The notes under the pieces were generated by a model that saw only the letters and a program-made list of their open reading frames with translations, searched no databases and was not told the origin of the DNA. The translations under genes were made by a program, and so were the position numbers. A stretch of 64,000 bases of DNA. It comes from Salisapilia sapeloensis. Lineage: Eukaryota; Oomycota; Peronosporomycetes; Peronosporales; Salisapiliaceae. Shown here piece after piece: positions 1 through 11,632 of this stretch. The stretch covers positions 1 to 64,000 of the forward strand of contig JAADVB010000073.1 of assembly GCA_023334545.1 (NCBI GenBank), in the 5' to 3' direction. How positions within the stretch are numbered: position 1 is the first letter of the stretch; every line of letters begins with the position of its first letter.

Positions 1-1340
1 AAACGCTTCAATATATCTTTCTCCCACTACATCGAATGCATAAGCGCGTGCTCTGTACTGCCAATGGATATACGAATTCCTACTCTTGCTCTGTCTCTGT
101 CTTGGTCATTGATGCTATCAGGAGGAAGTGATCTTCGAGAAGACTTTAAGCCATGCCTGCTGCTTGAAGTGTGCACATTTGAAAAAGCGCGCGAAAGACT
201 CAGTGAGCTCTTCACTTTACTTGCGCTAGTTAGCTCTTCGCTATTATTTCGGAACAGGCATAGTACAGTGGTGGACGGGATAATTGGTCGATATTTACGA
301 CTCACACTGTACTATGTCCGATTGAAATGGCGAAGAGTTCAATGTTGCAAATAAATCGAACGAAACTTCAACCTGAAGGGCTTCGAGGATACACCACGAT
401 ACACTCGGCACTAGTCCCGCTAAAGCATGGAAGAGGAACAGATGATAAACGCAGATAGGAATGGAAAGGTGGATAGCGATGTAAGCATAGGACGAACCGC
501 CAAAGACGTAGGTATTGATGCCTATTACAGTGCTTGCGTGTTTCTTTTCATAGTGTCTATTATTCTTTGCATAACCCACGATTATCGGCTCAACAAACAC
601 GGTATAAGCTCTTTGCAATAAAAAGCATTCAAGCTCGCTCTCGTTCGCGCCAGTAACCACGACAAGATTGTGTTAGAACTTTCGTCCCGGACCGGTGTGC
701 GGTCGCTTAGCAAAATCTCCTTCCATACGAAATTAAAGAACTATGTATGTGATTCCTTTAATTCAATTTAAATTACAAAAATCGATACTAGGAGATAAAA
801 GAGCTCTATCGAAGACAACCAGCGGTGCCAAGATCATATTTCTCTCCAGGTATGTCATTGACAACATCGATGTTTATATCGAGTTTGTCCCCGGTTCGTA
901 GACCTTGTAGAAACGTTTTTACATCTGTCATACGCGTGACGGCATCATATACAAGTAGAAAGATTTCAATGGATCATTCGAGACCATGCAGCCAACTCTG
1001 TGTGCAAAATGGCAATTAAAACGCATTAAAACACGCAGACGTTTCATAAATATCTTTTAAAAGTGTTTAACAGAAAGGTGTCGACACGCTACCGTTCCAA
1101 GTTCACTCAAATCTGAAGCAGTTAACACATCGCTTTCAAAGCACTATCGACAATATATCTCTTGATCCGGCACAGAACATTATTATGCGATCCCAGTGTC
1201 TCTGCAAAGCAACAGAAGGTCTGCCCATGCCTTCTGCGCATGTATATCCTCGTCTGCACCTTGCACTTGGACTGAGTATATAAAAATGAGACGAGACATG
1301 TATCGATGACTGTCAAAATCGAAATATGTGGTGTCAACGC
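1..1340. other. Left-end intergenic stretch, no supported gene
   Basis: Short open frames exist on both strands but none shows a recognisable domain, codon pattern or splice-joined continuation. Several are simply antisense to each other. I see no tRNA, tandem repeat or mobile-element signature. It probably contains the promoter and 5' region of the thioesterase gene that begins near 1341. Confidence 0.5.
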
Positions 1341-2645
1341 ATGCTCCAGCGTCTGCCATTGCGCCAGAACGGTGCGCGCCATTTGCACGGCAACGGACCG
1401 ATTCAACTTCGAGCAAGAGATACTCGTCGAGCATTTGCTGATGTTCTCGTACGTACTTTTATTTGCACCATCACAAGTCAATTGTATTGAGCATGTTTAT
1501 AGGGTGAGCAAAGTCTGAGAGGGTCCATGCTGCGTACTGGCCCTATCTTGGAGCTGATGGACGTGCTTGCTGGCACCATCTCCATGCGGTGAGCAGACTA
1601 TATCGACATCTTTTAGTCAAGTATTTACGTTAAACTAGTGTCGCTAAAGGACCCACCGCGACGATATCGTTCGACCGAGTGGACCTAGTCAAGCCAGTGT
1701 ATCATGGCGATCTCGTGCGCATTGAAGGAGAAGTCATTGCCATTAATAACTCATCCATGTCTATCCAGGTATTACCTTTACATCTCTCAACTAGTCCAAT
1801 TGACTAATTTATACACAGTGCTCTGGCTTCCGTCATGATATTCCGACGAACGAGTTCCAGCATACGCATAGTGCTATCATTACGATGGTTGCTATCGATG
1901 AGAACCATCGTCCGCGCAAAGGCCTGCCAGAGCTATTCAACCCCGACCGAGCTGAATACTGCATCGCGCTGCGTCAAATCGCAGAGCAGCGAAAGCAATT
2001 GTCTGTTTCTTGGCGAAAGGAACAGGCAGATGTGGATGAACGAGACTTTATTGCCGCGAGTGAAATCCACCAGCCTCTCACGAAGCAAGAGTACGTTCGT
2101 GTGAGTGACACGGAGATTAAAATGAGAAACTGGTTCCTACCTCGTAACTATAACGTGAACGACACGTTATTCGGAGGTGACTTGCTCTCATGGATGGACA
2201 AAGCAGCCTTGTACTGTGCCAACAACTTTACGAAAAGCGATCGGATGGTCACGATCGCCATGAACCGCATCCTATTCCAACTGCCGATCCGGAAGACGGA
2301 GGAAGTCGCTTTGCGTGCTCGTGTCTGCCACGTCCGGTACGTCCATCTCCATCCTCTTTCTCGCACATGTACTAACGATCTAGTAGTCGCCATCGTTTAG
2401 AAGTGGAAGTGGAAGTGTTTGTGGAAAACCCGATTGCGATGGAAAGTCGCAAGTCGCACACCGGATACTTTACCGTCTTAAACGTCGGTCCGGACAACGA
2501 GTACTTGCCTATTTCAAAAGGACTTGAAGTCGACGCATCCAATCAACAAGACATGAAGCGTCTATTAAAAGCTCAAAAGCGTTGGGAGTTCCAGGATGAA
2601 GATCAACAGCTTTACGTCCTAGATCCTCTCTCCCTTTCCATTTAG
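1341..2645 (+). CDS. Acyl-CoA thioesterase, ACOT9/BFIT-like (copy 1)
   Basis: This gene probably hydrolyses fatty acyl-CoA to free fatty acid and CoA, most likely in mitochondria. The exons I read are 1341-1448, 1509-1588, 1639-1768, 1819-2336 and 2387-2645. All joins are in phase and give 364 residues. The N-terminus is Arg-rich and poor in acidic residues, like a transit peptide. Two hotdog-type halves follow; the second carries NDTLFGGDLLSWMDKAALYC, the typical ACOT core helix region. The start was fixed by comparison with the paralogue at 25135-26475. Both share an RDTRxAxAD block at the end of exon 1 and a GPILE block in exon 2. The 3' end lies 23 bp from the convergent glucokinase stop. 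Two of its four introns are at the same place as in the paralogue. The family is clear; substrate preference is not visible. Confidence 0.82.
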
Positions 2646-2668
2646 AACCAGAATAAACCTTGCTTTTA

Positions 2669-3748
2669 TTACGGAGCTTCGTTATGTGCTTGCAAAAGTT
2701 GGTACGCGTAGTAGTGTGCACCACGTTCGCCTAGCTCTTCCGTCAATACGAGGTAGATGGGCACAGCACGGATGGCAGGACTGACTCTGCCTTTATCAAA
2801 CGCAGCGTTCAAAAAGATGTCACTTGACGTAAAGTACTTCGCGTTCTTCGCAGCGATGCCGCCAGTGATGTAGAATCCGCCGCGAGGAAGGTACTTGAGA
2901 ATGGCATTACCAGCCTCTCGACCGTACACGTCGATGAAAATGTCCATCGCCTGCTTGCATAGCGCGTCCTCGGTAGCGTTGGTAGCAATGACTCTCGGAC
3001 CAGACTTGCCAGCTTGGTTAAACTCGTCACGAATGGCCGCATTCGCTCTCTCCGGGAACCTTTGAAGCAAGAATTTGAAGATAGATGCGAGACCAGGGCC
3101 ACTGACGATACGTTCGACGGACAGTCGACGCTCGCACCCGTGCTCAGCCATCACACCGTCTCTCAATTCATGCTCGAGTTCTCCGATAGGAGCATAGTCC
3201 GTGTGGCCACCTTCACACGCGTAGCAGTTGTATCCGCTTTGGCCGTTGGAGGTTAAGTAGCATTCGCCTAAGCCGGTGCCAGCACCGATGGTGGCAATTG
3301 GAGCTCCTTCCTTCTTCGGTGCATCGTTAAGAGTGATGAATTCTTCCGGTTTTAACGTCAGGATGCCATAACCCATGGCCTGGAAGTCATTGATAAGCTG
3401 CACATGCTCGATGCCGAGATCTGCCTGCAGCTCTGGGCCATTGATCCGCCATCCTTCCTTGATATTGGTGAAGTCGACGGTGTTATCCAGGATCGGTCCA
3501 GCGCAGGCGAGGACACAGGCTCTTGGCAGACGTGACTTGAGGTTGGCATCGACCATGAAGAGATGGCAGAGCACAGAGAAACTAGCATGCTCCTCGTTCT
3601 GGTATTTTTTAGAGAAGATTTGTTTTCCTGGGACCACCCCCGTGGCCTCTTTCGTCTCGGTTGCTCCCTTGGGAATAAGCCATAGCGAAAGTCTAGAGTT
3701 CGTGCCACCGCAGTCACCAGAGATAACGAGTTCACCTTCTTCGTCCAT
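2669..3748 (-). CDS. Bacterial-type glucokinase (copy 1, intronless)
   Basis: ATP-dependent phosphorylation of glucose to glucose 6-phosphate, the entry step of glycolysis. The protein has 359 residues and belongs to the bacterial Glk family rather than eukaryotic hexokinase. Visible motifs are the phosphate-binding ISGDCGGTN at the N-terminus, LINDFQAMGYG, GAGTGLGECYL, CEGGHTDYAP and a C-terminal GERGAHYYAYQL. The start at 3748 (MDEEGELV) is the first ATG and aligns with the start of the second copy. The frame stays open 77 codons upstream, with an Arg/Lys-rich translation, but that stretch has no ATG. There are no introns, while the second copy has two. It ends 23 bp from the convergent thioesterase gene. 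Confidence 0.93.
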   Translation of the reverse strand: MDEEGELVISGDCGGTNSRLSLWLIPKGATETKEATGVVPGKQIFSKKYQNEEHASFSVLCHLFMVDANLKSRLPRACVLACAGPILDNTVDFTNIKEGWRINGPELQADLGIEHVQLINDFQAMGYGILTLKPEEFITLNDAPKKEGAPIATIGAGTGLGECYLTSNGQSGYNCYACEGGHTDYAPIGELEHELRDGVMAEHGCERRLSVERIVSGPGLASIFKFLLQRFPERANAAIRDEFNQAGKSGPRVIATNATEDALCKQAMDIFIDVYGREAGNAILKYLPRGGFYITGGIAAKNAKYFTSSDIFLNAAFDKGRVSPAIRAVPIYLVLTEELGERGAHYYAYQLLQAHNEAP

Positions 3749-4129
3749 GCTTGGTTTGTTTTGATGAATGTTTTTCGTGAAGAATCGAATTGTAACACGC
3801 AAGCTCCATGCGAACGCGAGCTTAGAGAGATGTTCGCATAGACCACGACGCAAAAGTAGTCTAAAGTACCGCCGTTTCTTTGCGAACTTCAAGCCGAGTG
3901 CATTGAAACGGCGGGATGGAGCCCAAGCAAGCGCATGCTCTATGCATTTGTCGACGGCTCGAGCGATTAACACTAGCAAGACAGCCGACGGATCTATTCG
4001 AACGAGTACATTTCCATTGACGCAACATCTTGGTCATTTGGATTAATGAGGATGATGTAGGTGGATCGAGTCGTCCGTGAGTATGTGGACACTGATCGGA
4101 GACTAGTAAAGCTATTGCCAGCGCTTTAT

Positions 4130-7100
4130 ATGGATGTAGGTTTCTATAATGACTGCCATGCACACTTGGTTGATCATTTAAATGTAGGAATATCATATCG
4201 ATTTAACTGGACTTCACGTCAGTCCTCAATGGATTGCAACCATCGTGCAGTACTTTTCTAAAGACACGCATGACATTCAACTAACCTTGGCAGAGACTCC
4301 TGTCAATGACACTTGCATATCCCATCTGCAGGTCTTGCGCAACATTACTATCCTGCAGATCCCACGGTACATGAATTCCCACACATGAGTCATGTGATTC
4401 TATAGATGCTAACCGATATGTAGATGCAAAGCTCTTACGGATGCATCATTGGATGTCGTTGGGAATTATTTACATCTACTGGAAGAGCTTAATATCGATG
4501 ACTCGAGACACTTTACACCTGAAGCTCTCATGCGAGTATGGAAATCCTGTCGACGTCTGCATTCCTTATCTGCGAACAATACGACTGCGATTACAGACAC
4601 CTTTCTTGAATTCATATCTACCTGCCCACGCTCATCAGCTCAACACGCTGTGCGAAAGCTACATCTAGAACGATGTCGGAAACTTACAAGTGCTGGTATT
4701 GCACAACTAACGCCAACGTCTAGGTCCATAGCAGATATATCCTTGCAAGACCTACGTCTCGGTGAATGCCTCGAGCTTACATCCATGGCTTTTTTCAACT
4801 TTGAAAAGAGTAGATCCGTCCGATGTATCGTAAAGCTTAACTTGCGAGCTTTGCCTGTGGATGAAGCCGTCACGAGTTGGATCGCCAAGGGATGTCCAAA
4901 CCTGCGTCAGCTCATTCTCTCGCACTGTTCCCAACTATCCGACTTTGCGTTATTCCAACTCGCTCCTTGCATGTTCAAGCTAGTAAAACTCGATTTAGAT
5001 GCTTGCATTCACGTAACTAGCATAGGTATCCAAAACTTGTTTGCACAAGAGCCAAGGAATGATCAAGTGGAAGACGATGGCTTTCCACTTCAGACACTAA
5101 ACTTACAGCGTTGCAAGCTAGAGAACGATGCTTTAGTTGCTATCGGAAAGCATTGCCCAAATCTAATAAAGCTTGATGTCTCTGGTATTCGCGTCATCTC
5201 GGATACTGGTGTCATTGCCGTAGCGAAAGGATGTCGAAAGCTAAAAGACATCAAGATGTCTGGAAAGAAAGTATCAGGACAAGCCTTCCAAGCACTACGC
5301 GATAATTGTGCAGAGTTACAGTTGCTTGATATTGCAGGCCATAACGAGCTGGATTCGCCTCATGACTTGCTGCAGTTAGTACAGCATCAAAAATCCGTCC
5401 TGAAGAGTATCAACCTCTCCAACAGCAATATATGTGATGCTGGGGTGTATGCCATTGCTTCCAACTGCCCTCAGCTGAATGCTATCAACCTCTCCAAGGT
5501 AAGACATACTCGTCGATTTGCCTGTATTCGTTCCATTGACTTTGATTGAATCTAGTGTGCACGAGTAACGGATGCTGCTATCGAAAGCTTAGCAGGGTTC
5601 TGTTTTAGCTTGCAAACCCTCTTGCTCTCGAATACGAAGTCCATCTCTGATCGATCATTAATTGCATGCGCCATAGCACAGTTGCCACTACATACGATCG
5701 ATTTATCATGCAACGTTCAAATTACTCGCCTTGGTCTCGAGACTCTTTGTGGTGGTTGCCAATGGCTTCAATCAGTCAAACTTAACGGGTGTGAGAGACT
5801 TTCTCTGGATATGCTGATTCCGTGCTATCGTACGATGCTTCCATTTACGCGAGAACCTGTCTATGAAAAGTCTAGTCTAGTCTCTCAATTGAAACTTGTG
5901 AGTCTTCCTGTGCGACAAGTTCAATCTGTGCGACGTAAACTGCAACGACACGAGAATGCTGCATACCTTCAAGCCTGGTTTCGTCGTTGGAAAAATCGAC
6001 AAGCAATGCTACGTCAAATTGTCCGTCGGCGTGTTCAGCGCTATAGGCGTGCTGCTCAGCGTATTCAGAAAAGTGCCCGAAAGTTTGTGCAATGGAGGAA
6101 ATTCATGCGCTTCCTATGTATCGAGACTAACCTTCAGCAGGTCGTTTATGCTCAAGCTTGTGTCCGAGGTAATCAAAGCCGATATCGGACCCGAATCGTG
6201 CGCTTTGTCAAACGCAGAGCAGTTCGGTACATTCAAGATTGGTTTCTGCCACATTACCTTGGGTTACTGGATACGAGATGGAAAGCAGCTATTGTCATTC
6301 AGTCGTTTGGTAGGAAGCTACCGGCCAAGGCAAGACTGGCCCAACTTCAGCACGAGAGAAGAATCATGGCTGTCGACAAGATTTGGCATTGGTATCGCAA
6401 ATGTCTGAATAACTACTGCGTACGCACACGATCTCGTTGGCTTTTACTCAAAATCCGTTGTATTCAAGGTCAATGGCGAGCACATAGGTGCCGTAAAAAC
6501 TTTAAAACCTACATGAAACACTATCATTCTTGTGCGACGAAGATCCAAGCTGAGTGGAAACGAGTATTAGCCATGCGCTATCTCCGTCGCTTACGTCCAG
6601 AGCTCATGGCAGCTTCGACTGAACTACAGCGTGTTGGCCGAGGCATGGTCTCTCGACTAAACACGAGAGAGCATAAGTGGTTTGTCTATACATGCTGTGC
6701 TATTATCCAAGCGACATGGAAGATGTACGTTGATTACTTTCGGTACCAAAGAGATCGTCGATATATTATTTTAGCGCAACGAATGGCAAAGTATGCTCGA
6801 ACAGTACGTCGCTTTCGTCGGGTTGTCATTAGTGCACTCTTGGACCATCGAGATAAACACGCTCGTATCCTCCAAAGGTATGTACGTGGTCATTTTGGTC
6901 GTTGCCAAGGTCGGCTACGCCGTAAGCTTCGTAATGTACGACGGAAAGAAAGAGAGATGCAATTTCGACAAGCGTGTTTTTATCAAAAGATGATGGAAGT
7001 AGGAGCTGCATCACGTTTACAGAAGTGGGTCATGCCGATTATACGTCAAATTCAATTTGAAAGACTACAGAGGTGGAGAGAGTATGTGGCGTCCATCTTG

Positions 7101-7874
7101 CTGCAACGGTCTCTACGCCAGTGGATGTGCCGACTGAAAGCTTATAGACGATATCAGCAACGATCACGTGCGTGTACGGAGATTCAGCGTTGCTATCGAG
7201 GGTTACTAGGTCGTAGGAAATATGCTGAGGCATATCAACTAATGCTATCGACACTCAAGGCCAGACTAATGCAAAGGCTGTATCGCGGATATTGCGGTCG
7301 GAAGCTGTTTTACCGTACAAAAGTCTTATACAATTCCTCCGCAGCCCGCATCCAAGGTGTTTTTCGTACTCGCAAATCCACCATTTTGTTCGAAATCGCG
7401 CGAGCAGCTACGGCTCTTAAGGCTCGAGAGATGTACCAGCGTTCGGCTGTAGGACGAATTGACCTCATGACAAACCCGATCGACGAGTTGTACCGACGAG
7501 CACGGCTGTTTCATGAGCGAGATGCGTTGGAAGCATTGAAAAAGAAGTGGAAAGCGAATGAAGTCGCTGGGCAGCGCGCTATACGGAAGCACCGGCGCGA
7601 CCATGACTTTATCTGGGAAGAGGTGAGTAACGTGATAGCAACTTATTGGGATGAGAGACGGAAGCTCTACGGCGTTTCAGAGACCGTATACGGCTCGAAT
7701 CAAGAGTCTAACGATAAGAGGGAAGAGTATGCACGTGTTCAGGTGGAAGTTGTCCGCTTGCGAGAAAAAATCCAATGTTTCCGAACGGCACTTGAAGAGG
7801 CATCCACCACGCGACGGATTTTAGATAGAGCCGACGTCCTCGACCTCTTGCGCCAGTATGATCTAGTAGGGTAA
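4130..7874 (+). CDS. Leucine-rich repeat plus multi-IQ motif protein
   Basis: A protein of about 1192 residues read from exons 4130-4135, 4188-4366, 4424-5498 and 5556-7874. Residues from about 60 to 520 are leucine-rich repeats of the cysteine-containing (AMN1/F-box partner) type. They repeat blocks such as CPNLRQLILSHCSQLSD and GCRKLKDIKMSG, with no visible F-box in front. Residues from about 545 to 1040 hold many IQ-like calmodulin-binding motifs (AxxIQxxxRxxxxR), for example AAQRIQKSARKF, CATKIQAEWKRV, ACTEIQRCYRGLLGRRK and AARIQGVFRTRKS. A charged coiled-coil tail closes the protein. The role is unknown; calmodulin or centrin binding on a cytoskeletal or axonemal scaffold is a reasonable inference. 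The 6-bp first exon is uncertain; the rest is secure. Confidence 0.75.
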
Positions 7875-8197
7875 ATGAGTACTTGCACGTCGTCGTGCGT
7901 ATGACATGCTCTTCAGCGCTTGAAGCTTCCGCTCGACAAACTGTCTCCCAGTACCTGAGTTACTTATTCTTGTGCGATATTAATAAACTCTTTCTTAGCT
8001 TCTCGCCACGTTCATTCATTTCGTCTGGAGGATAAAATTAGGCTCTGTGATCAGACGTTACCTCACTCTTCCGATACATTTCGCCGTACAGATTACTACT
8101 ATCGGTCCCCAGCGGGTGTCGATGAGTAGGTAAGGTGGCGTACTTTTTGCCTTGCTCAATCTCATGTTGTCGACATCCACCGTGGTGGCTTGCAAGA

Positions 8198-8215
8198 GCT
8201 CATTCGACAATTTGC
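8198..8215 (+). promoter_or_regulatory. Oomycete Inr-FPR core promoter match
   Basis: The sequence GCTCATTCGACAATTTGC closely fits the published oomycete core promoter: an initiator (YCAYTYY-like) followed by the flanking promoter region. It lies about 45 bp before the ATG of the PX gene and on the same strand, the usual distance for a transcription start. The match is direct; use as a start site is inferred. Confidence 0.6.
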
Positions 8216-8245
8216 ACACTGACAGTGAACTTCATTCTTTTTAAG

Positions 8246-8824
8246 ATGCCGTACGAGAGTTTCCAATGCACTCGTCCCGTCATGATCGACCGAGTCGTGC
8301 AGGACCCAATCTCTGGATCCTGGCGATACGAAGTGACCATCCAACGTCGACTCGAAGACTCTGGTCACTCGCAGTATAGTCCGTTGTCGCCACCTATGAC
8401 GACACCGACTTACACTGTGAGTCGAAGCTTGCGAGACTTCAAGAGGCTGCATGCGGGACTGAAGCCTCTCATGGGTTCAGCCTTGCCATCGTTCCCGAGC
8501 GAAAGTCTCTTTGCATCCATCCTTGGCGAAAATGCGACTACGCTTGAGAAGAAGCGTCCAGAGTTGGAAAACTTGTTGCGCATCATGGACACGCATCCTG
8601 CAGCGTCCGACGCAAGCGAGTACCTGGACTTCATCTCGGATAAAGAGACTGTTCCTCGACCGCACAACCAAAAGTGTGAATCCTCCATGAATTTAAAAAA
8701 CTGTACGATGGAGTGTCGACTGGTGGAAGACCTTTTCTATTTGGATGTACTACGTCCGGAGGCACGTGATGACATGTATATGCTCCAAATCCCACGACGG
8801 GCTCGACAGTGCAGTCTCTACTAA
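8246..8824 (+). CDS. PX (phox) domain protein
   Basis: A single-exon protein of 192 residues, likely binding phosphoinositides on endosomal membranes. The PX pattern covers roughly residues 5-145: WRYEVTIQRR opens the first strand and YTVSRSLRDFKRLHAGL gives the strand-helix element with the Arg expected to contact phosphate. A proline-containing loop (ALPSFPSES) and a KKRPELENLLRIM helix with a second basic patch follow. The C-terminal 50 residues are unrecognised. The start at 8246 was chosen because an oomycete initiator element lies just upstream; the longer frame from 8135 would start before that element. No second domain (BAR, kinase) is seen, so this is a minimal PX protein. Confidence 0.75.
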   Translation: MPYESFQCTRPVMIDRVVQDPISGSWRYEVTIQRRLEDSGHSQYSPLSPPMTTPTYTVSRSLRDFKRLHAGLKPLMGSALPSFPSESLFASILGENATTLEKKRPELENLLRIMDTHPAASDASEYLDFISDKETVPRPHNQKCESSMNLKNCTMECRLVEDLFYLDVLRPEARDDMYMLQIPRRARQCSLY

Positions 8825-9862
8825 AGTGCGCGTACCGAACGTCAAGTAAATTATGTGATACAAGATAGAAATGCATCCCCCAATTCAATGCCTTTGTTCA
8901 TTCCATGCATTCATTTATGCTAGTGGAAGCATCTGTAACTGGGTACGGCATCGGTAACTTGTTGCCAAGCATGTCAATGAAAGTAGTATAATCGTAGTCG
9001 GTGCATTCCACGATCGTGATGGCGGGACAGCCACATCACAATGAAGAATGTAGCGTCGAGGCCGGAACGTTCCTACCTCTTCGTTTCTTCTATTCCCGTG
9101 TTCCTACGTGGCTCGTGGGTACATGGTAGTCAGTGCCTTTGTAGATTTCCGCACATGCGTATTTATCTTAAATGTTTGCTTAGTAGGCTCGTATTTTATT
9201 TTGCTGTCGATGCATTATCGAGGTAGACTTGAAAGTTTAGTGCATACCACTATGATTTTCCTACGGCAAGCACACATCTGATAGGACCGTGTCTGGCTGT
9301 TGGAGCGGAAGAGGATTACAATGTGCGACAAGGCAAAGTAACTGGCCTTTTATTGTATGAAGGGGGAGAAAAAGCCGAAAGTTGAGAGAGGGCGAGTGCC
9401 TCAGATGTCTATTCGACCTGGGCTACATACTGGTCGACTGGAAATCCGGTCATGTCCAAAAAGTCATCCAATTTTCTTCCTGTCATCTCTTCTCGCCTTA
9501 TATGCGACGATAAGGATAGCATAACGTCATACTACACTTTGTATTTCCTTTGCCTCGCACACGTGTGATCAGCAACCACCACGACATGCAATTCCTCGAT
9601 CGTGACGTCTACTGCTATGTTACCGATTGAGGAACAGGTGGTATTTCCAAGGAGCACCTTGTTTGTCATAACCATCGGACACTCTCTACCATTTCCATGT
9701 GTAAACCATCCAAGCTTTCTGGCAGCACGTACAAGCAAACCTTCCGGCAAAATCTCAACCGGACCGGAACAGTATGGGTAAGTCGCATGCACCGTCGTTC
9801 CCATCGATACGCCCAGTCTCTAACGTTCTTACGTCTTGTTCATTTAAAAAATATTCGTCGCC
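8825..9862. other. Intergenic stretch between PX and MYB1 genes
   Basis: About 1 kb with only short, unconvincing frames on both strands. I see no domain, tRNA or repeat. It should contain the 3' region of the PX gene and the promoter of the MYB gene. A TTCATTT element at about 9838 could be its initiator. Confidence 0.45.
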
Positions 9863-11403
9863 ATGAACACACTAGCCGAAGTCCCCCTGTACGTTCACAT
9901 CTCCTCCCGACGTTCCGTAGAAGTGTCTTATTGTTTACGTAGGAAACGCGAGAGGGAGAATTCTGAAGGCGACGTCGTCCAAGCCGCTCGAGAGCAACCG
10001 AGTGAGCCGCAGAAAGCCAAGCGATGGACGCAAGAGCAGGTATATATTCTTGTAAGCACTGTCGCAAGCACATACATCATCCTTCCATAGGACGATGCGC
10101 TTCGTGACGCCGTCGATAAGTACGGGAATAAAAATTGGAAGGTGCGTCTACGATGTCCATTGCTGACAATGCCATACTCAAGTCTATTCGTAGCACATTG
10201 CAACCTTTGTACCTGGTCGCAACCACTCGCAATGTCTCCAGCGCTGGACGAAAGTGCTCAAGCCTGGTCTTGTCAAAGGCCATTGGTCGTATGAAGAAGA
10301 CAATGTGCTGGAAAAGATGGTGCTCCAGGGATGTCATGCGTGGGGTGAAGTCGCTGAACAAATTCCTGGTCGAACGTACGTTAGTGTAGTATAGTACGAC
10401 AAGCACTTGTTGACCCATGAACTAGTGCCAAGCAATGTCGAGAGCGATGGCGCAACCACTTAGATCCGTCCATTAACAAGGGGTACGACTTGTTACGTCC
10501 ATCGTCTAGGATTCCTTTATAATCGTATCTTCTAGACCATTCACAGAAGAGGAAGACGCGCGATTGAAGCAAGCGTTTGAACAGTACGGCAATCGATGGA
10601 CGCAGATCGCAGAGGAGCTACCAGGGCGGACGGAAGACGCGATTAAACAGCGCTGGCGAGTGCTCTACCCGAACCAGAAGGCAAGCACGCGTCCAGGTCG
10701 ACCTCGCTCGATGCCAGGACAGAGTACCAACCGGTCTCGCGCGACAGGTCCACCGGCCCCGAGTGAAATCGCTCGTCCGATCCAGGTAGAAGACGCGGCC
10801 ATGCCGTCTCATACGCACAGTCTCAGTGCTTTAGACGGTTCTCAGCCTTACTATGCGCATGCACTGTACACAGAGTCGTATGAAGACCACGCAGAGTACG
10901 CTCTGTCCGATGGATATAATTACCCCGACCCGATCGTCCATGACCATGAGACAGAAGAAGTGGACGCCAAAGACGTGGCGATATTGCGTGAATTCCTCCG
11001 GTCGCACTCGAGCAACTTGCTGTCGTTTGGCAGTAGTCGAGCCGGAAACTCGCTGTCGGATCTGTCGCCGGAAGAGCTCTTGGCCAGTGGCGAGCTGGAC
11101 GATCTACTACGGTCGGTATCGATTACCAATCGCGCGTCCGGGACATCGTCTGCCCGGATGTCTGGTTTGTCGACTGAAAGTTTTTCACGAGCGCTACGGA
11201 GTATGGGGGGTGAAGAGAAGCAAATGGTGCAGGATTTACTGGACGCACGGTTATCTAGTGGTAGTTTGGGTTTCCCCGAAGTCTCCGAGGCCGAGCGTCC
11301 TGTTCCGATTGCTGACTACGCCTCGACGCAAGTGCTAGAAGACGATGAGGACTATGTCGATCCAGCGTTAATGCGTCCGATTCGGAAAGGTGTGCCGTTA
11401 TGA
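9863..11403 (+). CDS. Three-repeat MYB transcription factor (copy 1)
   Basis: A DNA-binding regulator of 426 residues, read from exons 9863-9888, 9943-10039, 10091-10141, 10194-10375, 10426-10482 and 10536-11403. All joins are in phase. Three MYB repeats are visible: the first with RWTQEQ, NWKHIA and QCLQRW; the second with GHWSYEEDNVL, AWGEVAEQIPGR and QCRERWRNHLDP; the third with PFTEEEDARL, NRWTQIAEELPGR and IKQRWRVL. The second repeat is therefore very close to animal and plant R2. The rest is a Ser/Asp-rich tail that may activate transcription. A second copy lies at 26646-28253 with a similar tail. The frame is also open across the first intron, so an unspliced N-terminus is possible. 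The intron position and phase match the paralogue, which favours splicing. Confidence 0.87.
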
Positions 11404-11632
11404 TCAAAGTCGAGACCAAATAATTTCTATCTTTTCTTTCCTGTCGTCGTCTCGTCTGTACTTGAAGTTGTCAATTGTCTTGTAGAAGAAAACATCTTCA
11501 GGCGCTGACGTAGCAGAAACGAGATCTGCGGTCTAGAACACAAGAGATCAAGGAGGTAGCATGACAATGAATCGAGACCAGTACTTTTTTCTTCTATTTT
11601 GCAGTTATTTCTAGATTGCATCCTCATCGACC

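Noticed and set aside
427-621. Short plus-strand frame with a hydrophobic segment near the left end
   Set aside because: Only 64 residues, no recognisable pattern, and overlapped by an equally good antisense frame.
3749-3979. In-frame Arg/Lys-rich N-terminal extension of GLK1 that looks like an organelle presequence
   Set aside because: The extension contains no ATG; it would need a non-ATG start, and the second glucokinase begins at the equivalent of 3748.
9532-9804. Minus-strand frame of 90 residues before MYB1
   Set aside because: No homology, no conserved composition, no splice continuation; likely chance.
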